64,000 nt of DNA, taken from assembly GCA_037783415.1 (NCBI GenBank), contig JAZGTN010000009.1, positions 9,982,001-10,046,000 of the forward strand, written 5' to 3'. The DNA is from Leptasterias polaris. Lineage: Eukaryota > Echinodermata > Asteroidea > Forcipulatida > Asteriidae. The notes beneath the pieces are model-generated. The model had not been told where the DNA came from. It was given only the letters and a program-made list of their open reading frames with translations, and made no database searches. Shown here piece after piece: positions 36,691 to 62,830 of this stretch (positions are counted from its first letter, which is position 1; each line of letters begins with the position of its first letter). A program made the translations under genes and the position numbers.

Positions 36691-37045
36691 ATTGACGTCA
36701 CCAAGCCGCCATCTTAGAGGTAAACTGATGATGAAACAATGGAAACGCGCTGATGTGTATGCGCGGCGCACAAGACTGGCCAATGAGCATCTTCCTTTTG
36801 ACCTCTTGGTGAGGGCGCCCCACTCAAATGACGTCATATGCATAAGGTCTATTGCCACAGGAGAGTTATTTAATTTTTTATCTTAAGGTAGGCATGCATC
36901 ATTTATTCTTAAATTCAGAATGCATAATGCAAATCTCTGTCTTCTCCATATCTCACGTATTCAAAATTAAATCCCTGTGCCCAACCCTTTCCAAACCGTT
37001 CAGCAAGTACGGGTATTCAGCCATAGACTGTGTCTTACAATTTCA

Positions 37046-37111
37046 GTTCCGCCTGACACCGTAACTTTAACCTATGAGAACATCATCTACAACGATCAAG
37101 CCGATGTCGAA
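37046..37111 (+). pseudogene. Broken second Ig exon of copy A
   Basis: After TACAATTTCA, the 66 bp from about 37046 match 43090-43155 of the intact gene with four or five substitutions. Homology stops at GATGTCGAA and AGGAATTAGCTGTGTCC begins, found also at 28798. Confidence 0.85.
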
Positions 37112-37478
37112 AGGAATTAGCTGTGTCCAGGGTAGTATTATAACAATTGTATTACATTTGACAATCCTGGTCGCTTTACAGACTATAGAAAGCTAACGGC
37201 AATGCTTTATATCCCAGAGGTTGTGGAAATCTTGGCTTCACCGTGGAGTTCAGCGTATACGGACGTGAGTCGAAGTTATCCGCCTGCAGATTTAACCATA
37301 AACCTATTAGCTTACATGTGAATTTTTCTGCCACAAGTACCGACTTTTTGCAAAAACATGGAATGGGGCCGTATAGTTGGAAAATATTTACACCGATTCA
37401 AACAAGCCGCTTGCCAGAGAACATTCTGAATATACGTTGACAAAAGTTTACAAACGTAGTCGGCAGGATTCGAACCAT
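37109..37478. repeat. Duplicate of the 28796-29187 segment
   Basis: Carries the same unique sequence and the same first tRNA-Ser fragment as the left cluster. Shows that tRNA cluster 2 arrived by segmental duplication into the receptor gene. Confidence 0.85.
37454..37478 (-). pseudogene. tRNA-Ser fragment
   Basis: Only the 3' acceptor strand and T stem (CGTAGTCGGCAGGATTCGAA in plus orientation) before unrelated sequence. Confidence 0.7.
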
Positions 37479-37531
37479 CTTTTTATTACCATGAAAAAGT
37501 CCAACACTACAAAACAGCGAAAGAAAAACAA

Positions 37532-37613
37532 CGTAGTCGGCAGGGTTCGAACCTGCGCGGGGAAACCCCAACATATTTCTAGTCTGTCGCCTTAACCACT
37601 CGGCCACGACTAC
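37532..37613 (-). tRNA. tRNA-Ser(AGA), cluster 2
   Basis: 82 nt; acceptor, D and T arms are good and the anticodon is AGA. One anticodon-stem mismatch (AAATATGT for AAATCTGT). Confidence 0.75.
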
Positions 37614-37708
37614 ATACGTGCTACTCTTACCTAGCTACAATAATCCTTTAAACCTCAAAGCATTGCAGACAATATATTGGTGGAAAGAAAACACAAAACC
37701 AAACTAGA

Positions 37709-37790
37709 CGTAGTCGGCAGGGTTCGAACCTGCGCGGGAAAACTCCAACAGATTTCTAGCCTGTCGCCTTAACCACTCGGCCACGACTAC
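37709..37790 (-). tRNA. tRNA-Ser(AGA), cluster 2
   Basis: 82 nt. Paired acceptor, anticodon AGA in loop CTAGAAA with a closing G.U, intact T arm. Variable arm changed (GGAGTTTTCCC). Confidence 0.8.
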
Positions 37791-37886
37791 TGATACATGC
37801 TACTTTTTCCTACATGTAGCTACAATACTCAAAATCATTGCACGACTTAATTTTTTGGGGAAAAACAAACAAACAAACAAACAAGA

Positions 37887-37968
37887 CGTAGCCGGCAGGG
37901 TTCGAACCTACGCAAGAAGACCCCAACAGATTTTTAGTTTTCCGCTTTAACCACTTGGCCACGACAAC
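37887..37968 (-). pseudogene. tRNA-Ser-derived pseudogene with AAA anticodon
   Basis: 82 nt on the serine scaffold, but the anticodon loop reads CTAAAAA, which would be AAA. Multiple stem mismatches (acceptor GTTGTCG against CGGCTAC; ACTTGG, CGTAGG). Confidence 0.65.
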
Positions 37969-38538
37969 ACATGTTAAATTTACAGGAAAACAGTTGAGGT
38001 ATCGGTAATTTAAGGTTCAATTATTTGCATCTACGAAAAAAATATTAATTACTGATTAAGGATGGCAAAATCCAAAGCAAGATATCGGAATGTATCCGGT
38101 TTTTCGTTTCTAGTCGAGTATCAAGCTTCCCCTCTTTCTGAAAACGCTGGCCTTTGTATATAACGAGGTAAAGAAAGGTGATTTGGTTGTCAACTTGTTA
38201 AAGATCTCTGTATAGTGGGTTTCAAAATTGGGTGCAATGTGTTTAGTAATTGGTTATTAAGCAAACTAAAGTGAAACAGAGTTTGACCTTTTTTTATAAA
38301 ACAAAAGTGACGTACAACAAGCAAGAAGTTACATAATTCAACCCAACTTTAATGTTAAATGTCCCTTCTATACATTGTACGCAGCTTGACATCAATGTTG
38401 TTTTACAAATGGGAGACTTTGGAGACAATAACGGGCATTTCACTCACCGTTCCTTTTGTAGTCTGTAACAGAGAGAAACCCATTTCATTAGTGTAAACTG
38501 GCCCACAACTTTTGCTGTACACTCAAAACATTCGAACT
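37969..38538. other. Between tRNA cluster 2 and receptor copy B flank; nothing recognised
   Basis: A stretch matches the region after cluster 1 (GAGGTATCGGTAATTTAAGG at about 37995 and 30884), extending the duplication. No coding exon. Confidence 0.5.
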
Positions 38539-39014
38539 TCATGGCTTTTATGGATTGTTGAACATTGATCCAACATTGTGCCCCTCTATGGGGGTTGTTG
38601 ACTTTTAACGTGGAGTAGATGGAGTAGGCCTACCATTATGAAGAACTCTATCCCTACAGAAAACCACTGCATCACCTACCTTGATAAGGCTGAATGCACA
38701 CCCATAAATAGGGTAGTCGATTTACATTATAGGGGACCAAACTCCACTTCATATACAAAGTGTAGTAGAAAGCAAGAACCATATTTTGTTTAAAGCTTAC
38801 AATTGATTGACACAAACACAGAATAATAAATGATAGAACAAACATAAAACACAATTTGATTTGATGACAAGACAAATATGTTATGAATAACTTGAATAGA
38901 TAAACAGAATGAAAGTAAACAAAAAATGATTCATCATCTGGATCTGGATCTGGATAAATAATAATGTTACACTTTAAGCAGTGATCTAGCCACAGTGATT
39001 CGAAGAAAAACATG

Positions 39015-39402
39015 AAAATGCCACATATTATCATAAAGACTTTGGGTGTTAAAAACGGTATTCATGTTGACCCAAAAGGTTTTAGATTTATGAAGTGATT
39101 ATTCATACAAAAAGAACGCCGACTTATAAAAGCGAAAAGCTTTGGCAAACGACGAAATCTGCTTTCCGAGTAAAGGCTATTTGTGCTTTGCGCAGTTTGA
39201 GTAGGTCTGGTTTCTGCTCGAACAAACCAGACGGCCGGATCGTAGTCCAGACTATAAGAAGGATCATGCTCTCCCAAACGGGTTTTGTGATTTGGCACAA
39301 AACGATGGAGTCTGGCCAGCTTTTTAGTCCTCCACGGGTGTTTTGGATGAGCCGAGCTCAAAAGTTAAACGGCTAGCCTACCAAAATTTGAAAAAAAAGA
39401 AA
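39015..39402. repeat. ~385-bp repeat upstream of receptor copy B (matches 60467-60850)
   Basis: Contains CATAAAGACTTTGGGTGTTA, GACTTATAAAAGCGAAAAGC and GGCACAAAACGATGGAGTCT. The TATAAAA word is conserved in both copies. No long inverted ends seen. Confidence 0.7.
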
Positions 39403-39640
39403 ACAAATTTTAGAGTCATGGAGCTATAGCTCCATGGTCCAATGCACTCGAACGATATTACATACGATGACCTCTCATCCCAACCAGGAAATGTGGCACC
39501 CTGAATTAGTCGTTGTTTTGAAAGTAACACGCATATGACTACACTTTGTCATTGTTGCACGAGTTCAATACAATTTTCAACTAAAAACCGTGAAATTGAC
39601 AGAATAAGTTCCGGGTTGAGTGATCTGCATAGCGGCGAAT

Positions 39641-55712
<16,072 letters not shown>

Positions 55713-56290
55713 CCCATTCTGCAGCTGTTTCATATTTCTAATCAATCAAACTAATTATGTTAAACTTTTGGGCATTTATGTACAAGAGAAGCTTAAGTGG
55801 GATTCTCAGGTTAATCACATGTGTATAGCCTTTAACAAAAAACTGTACTTCTTACGTCAACTTAAACGGTGTAATATTCCTGTTGAAGATTTGAGAACGG
55901 TGTATTTGCAATATGTTAGACCAACTTTTGAATATGCTTCAACAGCCTGGTTCTGCGGTCTCACAAAAACCCAGAGAGAGTGCCTTGAGAAAATGCAGCG
56001 GAAAGCGTTCCGTATAATTCTTACTCGTGATTTTTGTAAATTTAAAACGTACACAGATATCTGTAAAGTTCTTAGTGTTCCACCCCTTTCTTTTAATTTT
56101 GGTAAATCGCTCTTGTCTTCTACCAAACACAGAAACTGGCTGCCTCCATCAAGGAACAATAAACCTTAGGAATTTTTGTGTGTGTTTTATCTTGATGTAA
56201 GTTTTCACTGCTTGTTCAACTGTATTGTAATTAAGCCTGTTAGGCTGCTATAAACAGTTTTTTAATAAACCAATAATAATAATAATAATA
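55713..56290 (+). pseudogene. LINE fragment inserted immediately after the RTK stop codon
   Basis: Reverse transcriptase C-terminal region: VKLLGIYVQEKLKWDSQV, YLQYVRPTFEYASTAWF and LEKMQRKAFRIIL, open to 56169. It ends in an AATAATAATAATAATAA tail after a poly-A-signal-like TTTTTTAATAAACC. Probably supplies the RTK 3' UTR and polyadenylation signal. Confidence 0.8.
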
Positions 56291-57260
56291 AACAATTAAC
56301 CAAACACATATTTTTGTCAATTGGGTGTGGGCTTTATGTCACCTTAATGTTCATAATAACCAAATTGATGACGTTCTCAGACAAAATGTATCCCTTTTTC
56401 AAAAGTTATTATTATATTTTTTTTTTGAGCAAGTCTCAAGTTAGGAGTTGTCAATAACGGCACTTTGAGAAACTGTATTTGATATCTTATTTCATGATGT
56501 TAATTAAACATTTTGAACAATTGAAACTCGCCTGCCAAAATTTCGAATTTTTAGTGCACCGGTATTTATATAATAATTGTTTGTAAAGTGCGTGTATATA
56601 GAGAGTTGTGGCGTTCTATAGCCTGGGTCCTTGTTGACACTGTACATGATTCGACTAGGCACCGTCACTTATATAAGTAATGCATTGTAAACTGACCATG
56701 ATCATGCCATCATAATAAATTCACTCTTACAGGCGAGGAGGATTATAAAAAAATATATTTCTCGGAACAGTATCCTCATGAATGTTTTGAGAGATGAAAA
56801 TCGACGGTGGCTGATCAAATCTGGTGACACGGGAAAAATCTTATATTATACTTTTGTAACTTTTTCAATTTTGTAATACTCTCAAGATTTATGCAGAAAG
56901 ATCTTTAAAAAAAGTATTGTGTTATATGATGGAACAGATATAAACAACGTTTGCTTTTTGATAATTATCTTTATATAGTTTATGATATTAATGTTTTATG
57001 CAAAAACTCAAAAGTATTATGATTATTGTTGGACTAAAATCGGCCTGTATGAATGACCATTTATATAACAATAATAATACGTAAAGTCGATGGAGAATAC
57101 GTACACGATATTGATATTTTTGTAAACCGTAGTTTATATAATTATTTTTCATTGCTGTATAACATGGTAGTTAATTTCATAAATCAAATTTTATCAAGTA
57201 TTATTATATCAGTGTCTGAAATTTGAATCTCCTCCAGAAAAATAGGTTGATCTTGCTGAT
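56291..57260. other. 3' flank of the RTK gene, possible displaced original 3' UTR
   Basis: Very AT-rich, no frame. If the LINE landed in the 3' UTR, the original UTR continues here. No clear domain. Confidence 0.45.
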
Positions 57261-57269
57261 TTTGGCAGA

Positions 57270-57500
57270 GACTAGCACTAGTTCCTTTTACTGAACATGA
57301 TCAAACATACTTTTCGAACAACTTTGAGTCTGAGAAAGGCTTCAGGCATGAAGTTTTTCTCAGATTTCTTAAAAAACCACAATTCTATGCACAAGGGTGA
57401 TTTTTCTCTCATTAATTTCCTTGCAACTTCAATGACCATTTTCAGCACAAAATTTCACAGGTTTGAAATTGTATGCATATTTTGGGCTACACCATGTAAG
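57270..57500. mobile_element. Family M3-like fragment, reversed
   Basis: TGAGTCTGAGAAAGGCTTCA, GGCATGAAGTTTTTCTCAG and AAATTTCACAGGTTTG match the M3 interior. Confidence 0.45.
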
Positions 57501-57511
57501 GCTATTGTTCT

Positions 57512-57930
57512 TTGACAATTAGTGCACACAGAACAAAGTCTATGGTAGTCTCTCGCAAACAAGACTTTAACATTCGTCCACATCTCCAACTTCACTTCAT
57601 GAATGAAGTTCTCCAAGAGAGTAGTCAAGTGGCTTTCCTTGGAGTTACTCTTACTTCACAGTTGTCTTGGGTAACACACATCTTAGAAAAGGCCAAAACC
57701 ATCTCTGGGCTGAACATTTTACATCCATCTTGTACCGCCACAATACACAAGGCCTGTGTGAGAAGCATTATGGAGTACGCATCACCGGTATGGAACAGTG
57801 CCCGAGAAATTCAGACAATATTTGGCCAGACACTTTTTCAGTTAGGTGTGAGATTCATCTTGAGTCTCCACCCTACTAGCTTTGGAATATACATAAATAA
57901 ATAAAATAATAATAATAATAAAAGTATAGG
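57512..57930 (+). pseudogene. LINE fragment (reverse transcriptase C-terminal region)
   Basis: VAFLGVTLTSQLSWVTHI, then TIHKACVRSIMEYASPVWN, followed by loss of frame and an AAATAATAATAATAATAA tail. Different subfamily wording from the 55713 and 41333 fragments. Confidence 0.7.
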
Positions 57931-58172
57931 CCTACCCTTCCTTTATTAACTGCGAAGCAAAGTGTGATGTCACAATACAAATCACTATGATGGATCTCAA
58001 TGCTTTGTGAAATCGACCCTTGACCCTTCAAATGAGGCAATGATGAAATGTTCCAAGTTCGTGTTTCCTTTATATAGTGATGGCCTTTTCTAAGGAAACA
58101 TTTGCCTTAACGGCACAAGAACGAGTCTGAGGCATGGACCTTTATTTCTTTATTAGTTATTTCCCTTTTTTT

Positions 58173-58193
58173 GGGGGGGGGGGGGGGGGGGGG
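58173..58193. repeat. Poly-G tract
   Basis: 21 G in a row, then AACACAG. Confidence 0.9.
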
Positions 58194-58758
58194 AACACAG
58201 AGTTTTGGCCAAATCGTTAAAACCTTAAACATTGTTTTAAAAAAAGGGCTGGTTTTCAGTCAGGCCCCGAGTGTTACAATAAATTACAGACAATAAAGAA
58301 TTATGTTATGGCGAGATAAAAACTTAAGTGTATAACTGACTGATTTGTTTTGAATGATAAACTATGCCAGTTTGCAATGATGTGCTGAATTAATACACAG
58401 TAACCTACACAAACGGTTATAGGCACTGTTCTATTACATAACCTTTTTGTTTTAAGTATCGTGATAACAAGGGAGCCCATCCTACATTTTTGGTTTTTTA
58501 TGAGGACAATTCTTTGACGCATCCTCAGCTTTTCTTGTGTTTTCTTTTGAAAAACTCAACAAGAAGTAATTGTTCGTGTTATTACAAAATCACGGTGACA
58601 TTTAAAAGTCGTTGAGATATGTTACAAGACCAGGGCCCAATTTCATGGTTCTTCTTACTTCCGAATTCTGCGCTTCTCCGCTTACTCTGCAAGCGCCGAA
58701 TTTCTGCCCTAGCTGTGTAAGCGAACAATTTACATTTTGTTTTTCTACTTTTTCAAAA

Positions 58759-59573
58759 GTTACTCATGGTCAAGTAGTCACAGTGACTCTGCAATCTGAG
58801 GCCAGTTATGTTGGCGACGACACTACATTTTCTTGTTCCTATACGCTATTCTGGACAGTTCATGTAGAGAGTATTCCCTATATTGATTGGTTTGAAGGAG
58901 AGAGTGTTTCAGTGATTGCCGATTTTTATCAAGAAGAAAACATCTCCTATATTACGATGACCGATGACCGATCTCGATACAATGATACGGAGAGAGTGAT
59001 AATTCCCTTAGTACTTTTGACATATTTAACGTGGAATTCAGCAGGGATAGAGGGCGGTATTTGTGACCTGCTCTATCGAATTGAGGAATATCTTGGAAAT
59101 TTCGTTAACTAGTAACTCTCTGGCTTTCCAGCAGTACCATGGTTATTTCCGTAGCTTATTCCAGTCTGAAGTTCTCAGGCAATGAAGTCTACAAGACAAG
59201 GCCACTTCAATTTTTTTTACAACGTGTTTATTTAGTCTCGGTTTTAACAACAGCTAGCTACGCGTACAAACATGCTCAAGAAAACGTACCTTTTTTATTT
59301 ATTCAGTCTTTTCAATTAAAGGTAAGACCATGACAAGAAAGATCAAGTTTTGTTTAACCTAATACCACCGAAATCGGTTTTTGTAGTGTTTTTTCATGAT
59401 TTTCGATTGTCAACAAGTTTTGTAAGGCGAATTACACGTAAACGTGATTTCCGAGACATTCCTCATTTCAATAGAGCGGGTCACATTTGTGCGGAGTATA
59501 ACAATGGTACAATCTGACGGAATGAAACCCGTGGATGCAATTGCCTCGACTGACTTGATTGTCTACAGTAAGT
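58759..59573 (+). pseudogene. Two decayed Ig-domain exons
   Basis: After a TTTTTCAAAAG acceptor-like site, VTHGQVVTVTLQSEASYVG, DTTFSCSYT and YIDWFEGE form an Ig N-terminal half. The second half needs two frame changes (FDIFNVEFSRDRGRY, then C). A second remnant around 59450-59573 shows HFNRAGHICAEYNNGT in one frame and DAIASTDLIVY in another, ending at a good donor (CTACA|GTAAGT). Dead relatives of the receptor ectodomain, plus strand. An M2 MITE end (GGGCCCAATTTCATGG) lies just upstream at about 58630. Confidence 0.6.
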
Positions 59574-60184
59574 ACTTGACCCTCATTAATGTTAAACTTC
59601 TACAAATCAGTTATTGTGACACCAAAGAAACATGGTGGACGTTCGTGTAAACTGATCTTTGATGTGTGGTTATTTTTTTTACTTATTTGGGTTACTTGTA
59701 TTTGTTTTTGTTTTTGCAAAATCAAAGTGACATTTAGACCAAATAAACAACTCTGATGACAAACCTTCCGACATTCTTTTCGTTTATTTTGATGTAAATA
59801 ACATAAAACTTGTGAGTAAGTCGAACGTTTTCAAGTGGAACGAATGACCGATATTTGAACCGTTATGTGATTATGATCGAGTTGTAAAAAACACACCTTA
59901 CATGTACATGGATTCGTCCGTCTGCCTTTCAGCGAAAAGCTCGACTTTTATAATAGACCAAAAGTACAGTAAAATAATATGTTCCCAAATGCGGAAGTAA
60001 CCTCAACTGTGTGTATATTGTGCTGCAAATCTGAATAAATTGATTTAATTTGTTTTCAACTCATAATCATTAATAAACCAGGAAGTGGACTTCTTTGGGT
60101 AGGATCTCGCGTTACAACTAATGATTTTGACATCATCAACTCAAAAATGAGACCACAGTCGTCCCATAGTATGGTCTACATGGT

Positions 60185-60248
60185 ATGGTTTTGAAGCACA
60201 TGAAGATGCCAGGACTGTTACTGTTCATCGTTGGAATACTGTTACAAA
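60185..60248 (+). CDS. Orphan 64-nt signal-peptide exon
   Basis: ATG at 60185, leader with PGLLLFIVGILLQ and a phase 1 donor CAAA|GTAAGT. Length (64 nt) and phase equal the other receptor first exons but the sequence is unrelated. No matching Ig exon follows before the next first exon at 62426. It may belong to the decayed gene, or be an alternative first exon for genes to the right. Confidence 0.5.
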
Positions 60249-60466
60249 GTAAGTTGGGTGAATATTGTAATTATAGAAGATTTGTACACAAACATATAAA
60301 TGTCTTTCTTCTTTAAAAACAATTTTGTAGTTGGTATTTGTCTTGTTTTTCTGTTACGAATCCTTAAAAGGAAATTAAGGAAATTGTACGTTTTGTGCTT
60401 TCCCAATAGATTTTAAAATTATCTGAAGCACCATAGTCTAGCAATGCCAACTTAGCACGGCTGAAA

Positions 60467-60850
60467 TGAAAAGCCACATATCATAAAGACTTTAGGTGTT
60501 AAAAACGGTATTCATGTTGTCCAAAAAAGTTTTATATTTATAAAGTGATTATTCGTACAAAAAGAACGCCGACTTATAAAAGCGAAAAGCTTTGGCAAAC
60601 GACGAAATCTGCTTTCCAGTAAAGGCTATTTGTGCTTTGCGCAGTTTGAGTAGGTCTGTTTCTGCTCGAAAAAACCAGACTAAGAAGGTCATGCTCTCCC
60701 AAACGGGTTTTGTGATTTGGCACAAAACGATGGAGTCTGGCCAGCTTAGTCATTCAGGGGTGCTTTGTATTTCGGAATGACTTGGGTGAGCCTATAGCTC
60801 AAAATTTAAACGGTTAGCCTACCAAAAATTGAAGAAAAAAAGAAAACAAG
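60467..60850. repeat. ~385-bp repeat, second copy (matches 39015-39402)
   Basis: Same GACTTATAAAAGCGAAAAGC and AAACGGGTTTTGTGATTTGG words, with short deletions. Lies upstream of receptor copy C as the first does of copy B. Confidence 0.75.
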
Positions 60851-61480
60851 TTTTGTTGTCAGAAAATATATTGTGCTTAACACTATTGGAACTAATTTGG
60901 TTGATTGGAAATGCAACTTTCCAATTTTTTTCTGTGGAAAAATTCATATTGACAAGGCAAGCGTACCTTTTTACCAGGAAATGTTATACATTTTTCCCAA
61001 GTGACGCCTCTGGAAAATGTTTAACCAAGAAAAATAAGAATTATTTTGTTTTCTTTGCTATAAGCCATATAAAACAACTGAATTGTAATCAAATTTCCAG
61101 TTCAGGTTTTGAACCTAAACATTTGATTTAATCCGTAAGTGAACAATTTCGGCTTGCGTGTGATCTTTAAATTATGGACAAAGTAATCTAGTAGGATACC
61201 CTGCGAACAACACAACCTTCTAATATTAAAAAAACAAAATCCCGACTGTCGATTAAAAATCAATTTAACTGGAATAAACGAACAGAAATAACTTAACTAA
61301 TCAACACTTTCATTAGAATGTTCATAATTTACGTTATTATTCAACAAAAACACATAATTTTGAACTTTGAAAACAAAAACATAAAATTACACGTCTTTAC
61401 AAGTAATTAATAAAATGTTTATGCGACAAACATTTTATACATTTTATTTCAATCAAAACTATACACATGTTTCTGTTGCG
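60851..61480. other. No gene recognised
   Basis: A 100-codon frame at 60829-61131 has no recognisable domain and lies in AT-rich sequence. Confidence 0.45.
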
Positions 61481-61484
61481 TGCA

Positions 61485-61654
61485 GTACGCCAATTGGCGT
61501 ACCTAACTCAAAGAGGCAAAGCAACAAAAACTTAGCAAGTTCATACACTGCTATAAGGTTGGGTACGCCAATTGGCGTACCTGACTCGAACAGGGCAACC
61601 CCAAACAAACATATACACATGTTGTTGGTGAGTATAGTGCACCAATTGGCGTAC
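61485..61654. repeat. Three spaced copies of an 18-bp perfect palindrome
   Basis: GTACGCCAATTGGCGTAC at 61485-61502 and 61563-61580, and GTGCACCAATTGGCGTAC at 61637-61654. Spacing is 78 and 74 bp. The intervening sequence repeats in part (CCTAACTC/CCTGACTC/CCCAACTT after each; ATACACATGTT before). Confidence 0.85.
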
Positions 61655-62059
61655 CCAACTTAACGATGCCAAGCAACAAGAGAGTTTAAAATTGATGTTG
61701 AATTTGTTTTAAATATTAAGCATTTAGTCTAGGGGTGTGATAAAGCGCTGTATAAGAGCCGAGCTTTATTATCATTAGTCCTGCTATGCGGAGCTAATTT
61801 AATGAAGTGTACCCATAGAAAAGGACCGGTGAGTGGGACGGCCGCTTTTATCTCAAAAGTTTCCTATCAGTGAGACATGTGAGGGGCCAAATTGTGCCGT
61901 CGATTGGTAAAACCCGATTCTTTGTTTTTATCGCCACTGATTTTGTTGAATTACTATAATTATTTGGTCTATAATTAACTTACAAAGAGCAAATTTTGTG
62001 TTCAGCCTTTTCGGGGTAGTAGGCTCTAAACTGGAGTTTCCTTAAGTACTGGACGTTGA

Positions 62060-62425
62060 AAACATTTTGCCTATAGCTAGATTTGAGTTTTTGGAGGCCT
62101 CTCCGCATGAACTATACAAGCACAATAATTATGTGACAGTTTCGAGAAACAAGTCAAGTACATGTACAACAAATGCACGTTTTTCATATAGCGACAGAAA
62201 ATCACATAGGTCCAATCATACATGGTCCAATGCGCTCAAACGAAATTGCAATTGATGTCCTCTAACCCCAACCAGGAAATGCGGCACCCCGAATTAGTCG
62301 TTTCCTGACAATAATACATGCATATGACTACAGTTTGTCATTGAAGCACGAGTTCAACACAATTTCAACTAAAACCGTGAAATTAACAGAATAAGTTCCG
62401 GGTAGTGATCTGCATAGCGGCGAGT
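62060..62425 (+). promoter_or_regulatory. Conserved 5' flank of receptor copy C
   Basis: From TTGCCTATAGCTAGATTTGA to the ATG it parallels 32932-33292 upstream of copy A. The last 80 bp (CACGAGTTCAACACAATTTC ... ATAGCGGCGA) are shared by all three copies. Confidence 0.5.
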
Positions 62426-62489
62426 ATGAAGTCACAATTTCTTAGCTACTGTGATGCAAGTCTCATTGTTTTGTTTATGTTTCTTGAAG
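62426..62489 (+). CDS. Receptor copy C exon 1: signal peptide (gene continues beyond window)
   Basis: 64 nt, MKSQFLSYCD start, hydrophobic LIVLFMFL, donor GAAG|GTAAGC phase 1. Its intron shows the same sequence as copy A's (CATCTACAGGATCAGATCCA). At the right edge the sequence matches 33776-33840, about 80 bp before copy A's Ig exon. The Ig exon should begin some 80 bp past position 64000. Confidence 0.82.
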
Positions 62490-62830
62490 GTAAGCGTTAC
62501 ATTTATAATTCCATTTACAATAACTATAAATTCATTACAATTAAATTCCTGGGCCAAAAAGGGTTTCACATCTACAGGATCAGATCCAGGAAACTGTGTA
62601 TTTATTGAACACAATTGTACGAACAATGACAATCCCAAACATTCGTAAACAAAGCCTTAACATAATGTTTGTGTGTCCCTACGGACCGAGTTTAATGTCA
62701 ATCAAAATGTCGTGTTGGAATTTTGAATGACTGGTTATCCAGATACTATTACTATAAACACAACAAAATCGAGCAATTAGTTTTCATTTTCATATGCAAG
62801 CCTCCTGAAAAGTACTTTGCAGTTTAAACA

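Larger units (their letters stand above)
34313..36851 (+). mobile_element. 173-bp M1 MITE (copy 3) split by a 2.36-kb composite insertion
   Basis: The left 16 bp of M1 lie at 34313-34328 and the right part at 36691-36851. Together they make 177 bp, that is 173 plus a 4-bp duplication ATTG on both sides of the insert (34329-36690). This proves the insert came later than the MITE. Confidence 0.85.
33293..37111 (+). pseudogene. Truncated Ig-receptor gene copy A (signal exon, Ig exon, broken second Ig exon)
   Basis: Exon 1 33293-33356 encodes the leader (MTSQFLSYCD.., hydrophobic LIVLFMF) with a phase 1 donor. Exon 2 33921-34253 encodes a V-type Ig domain (LTCSPDG..LLRWKDSSF..YGFDPNDPYPL..DDEAKYWCE) in phase 1-1. 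Exon 3 keeps only 37046-37111 (VPPD, then YENIIYNDQADVE), then changes at once into sequence copied from beside tRNA cluster 1. Exons 1 and 2 match copy B at 39641 and 40260. Everything coding for TM and kinase is missing. It could at best express a secreted single-Ig fragment. Confidence 0.8.
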
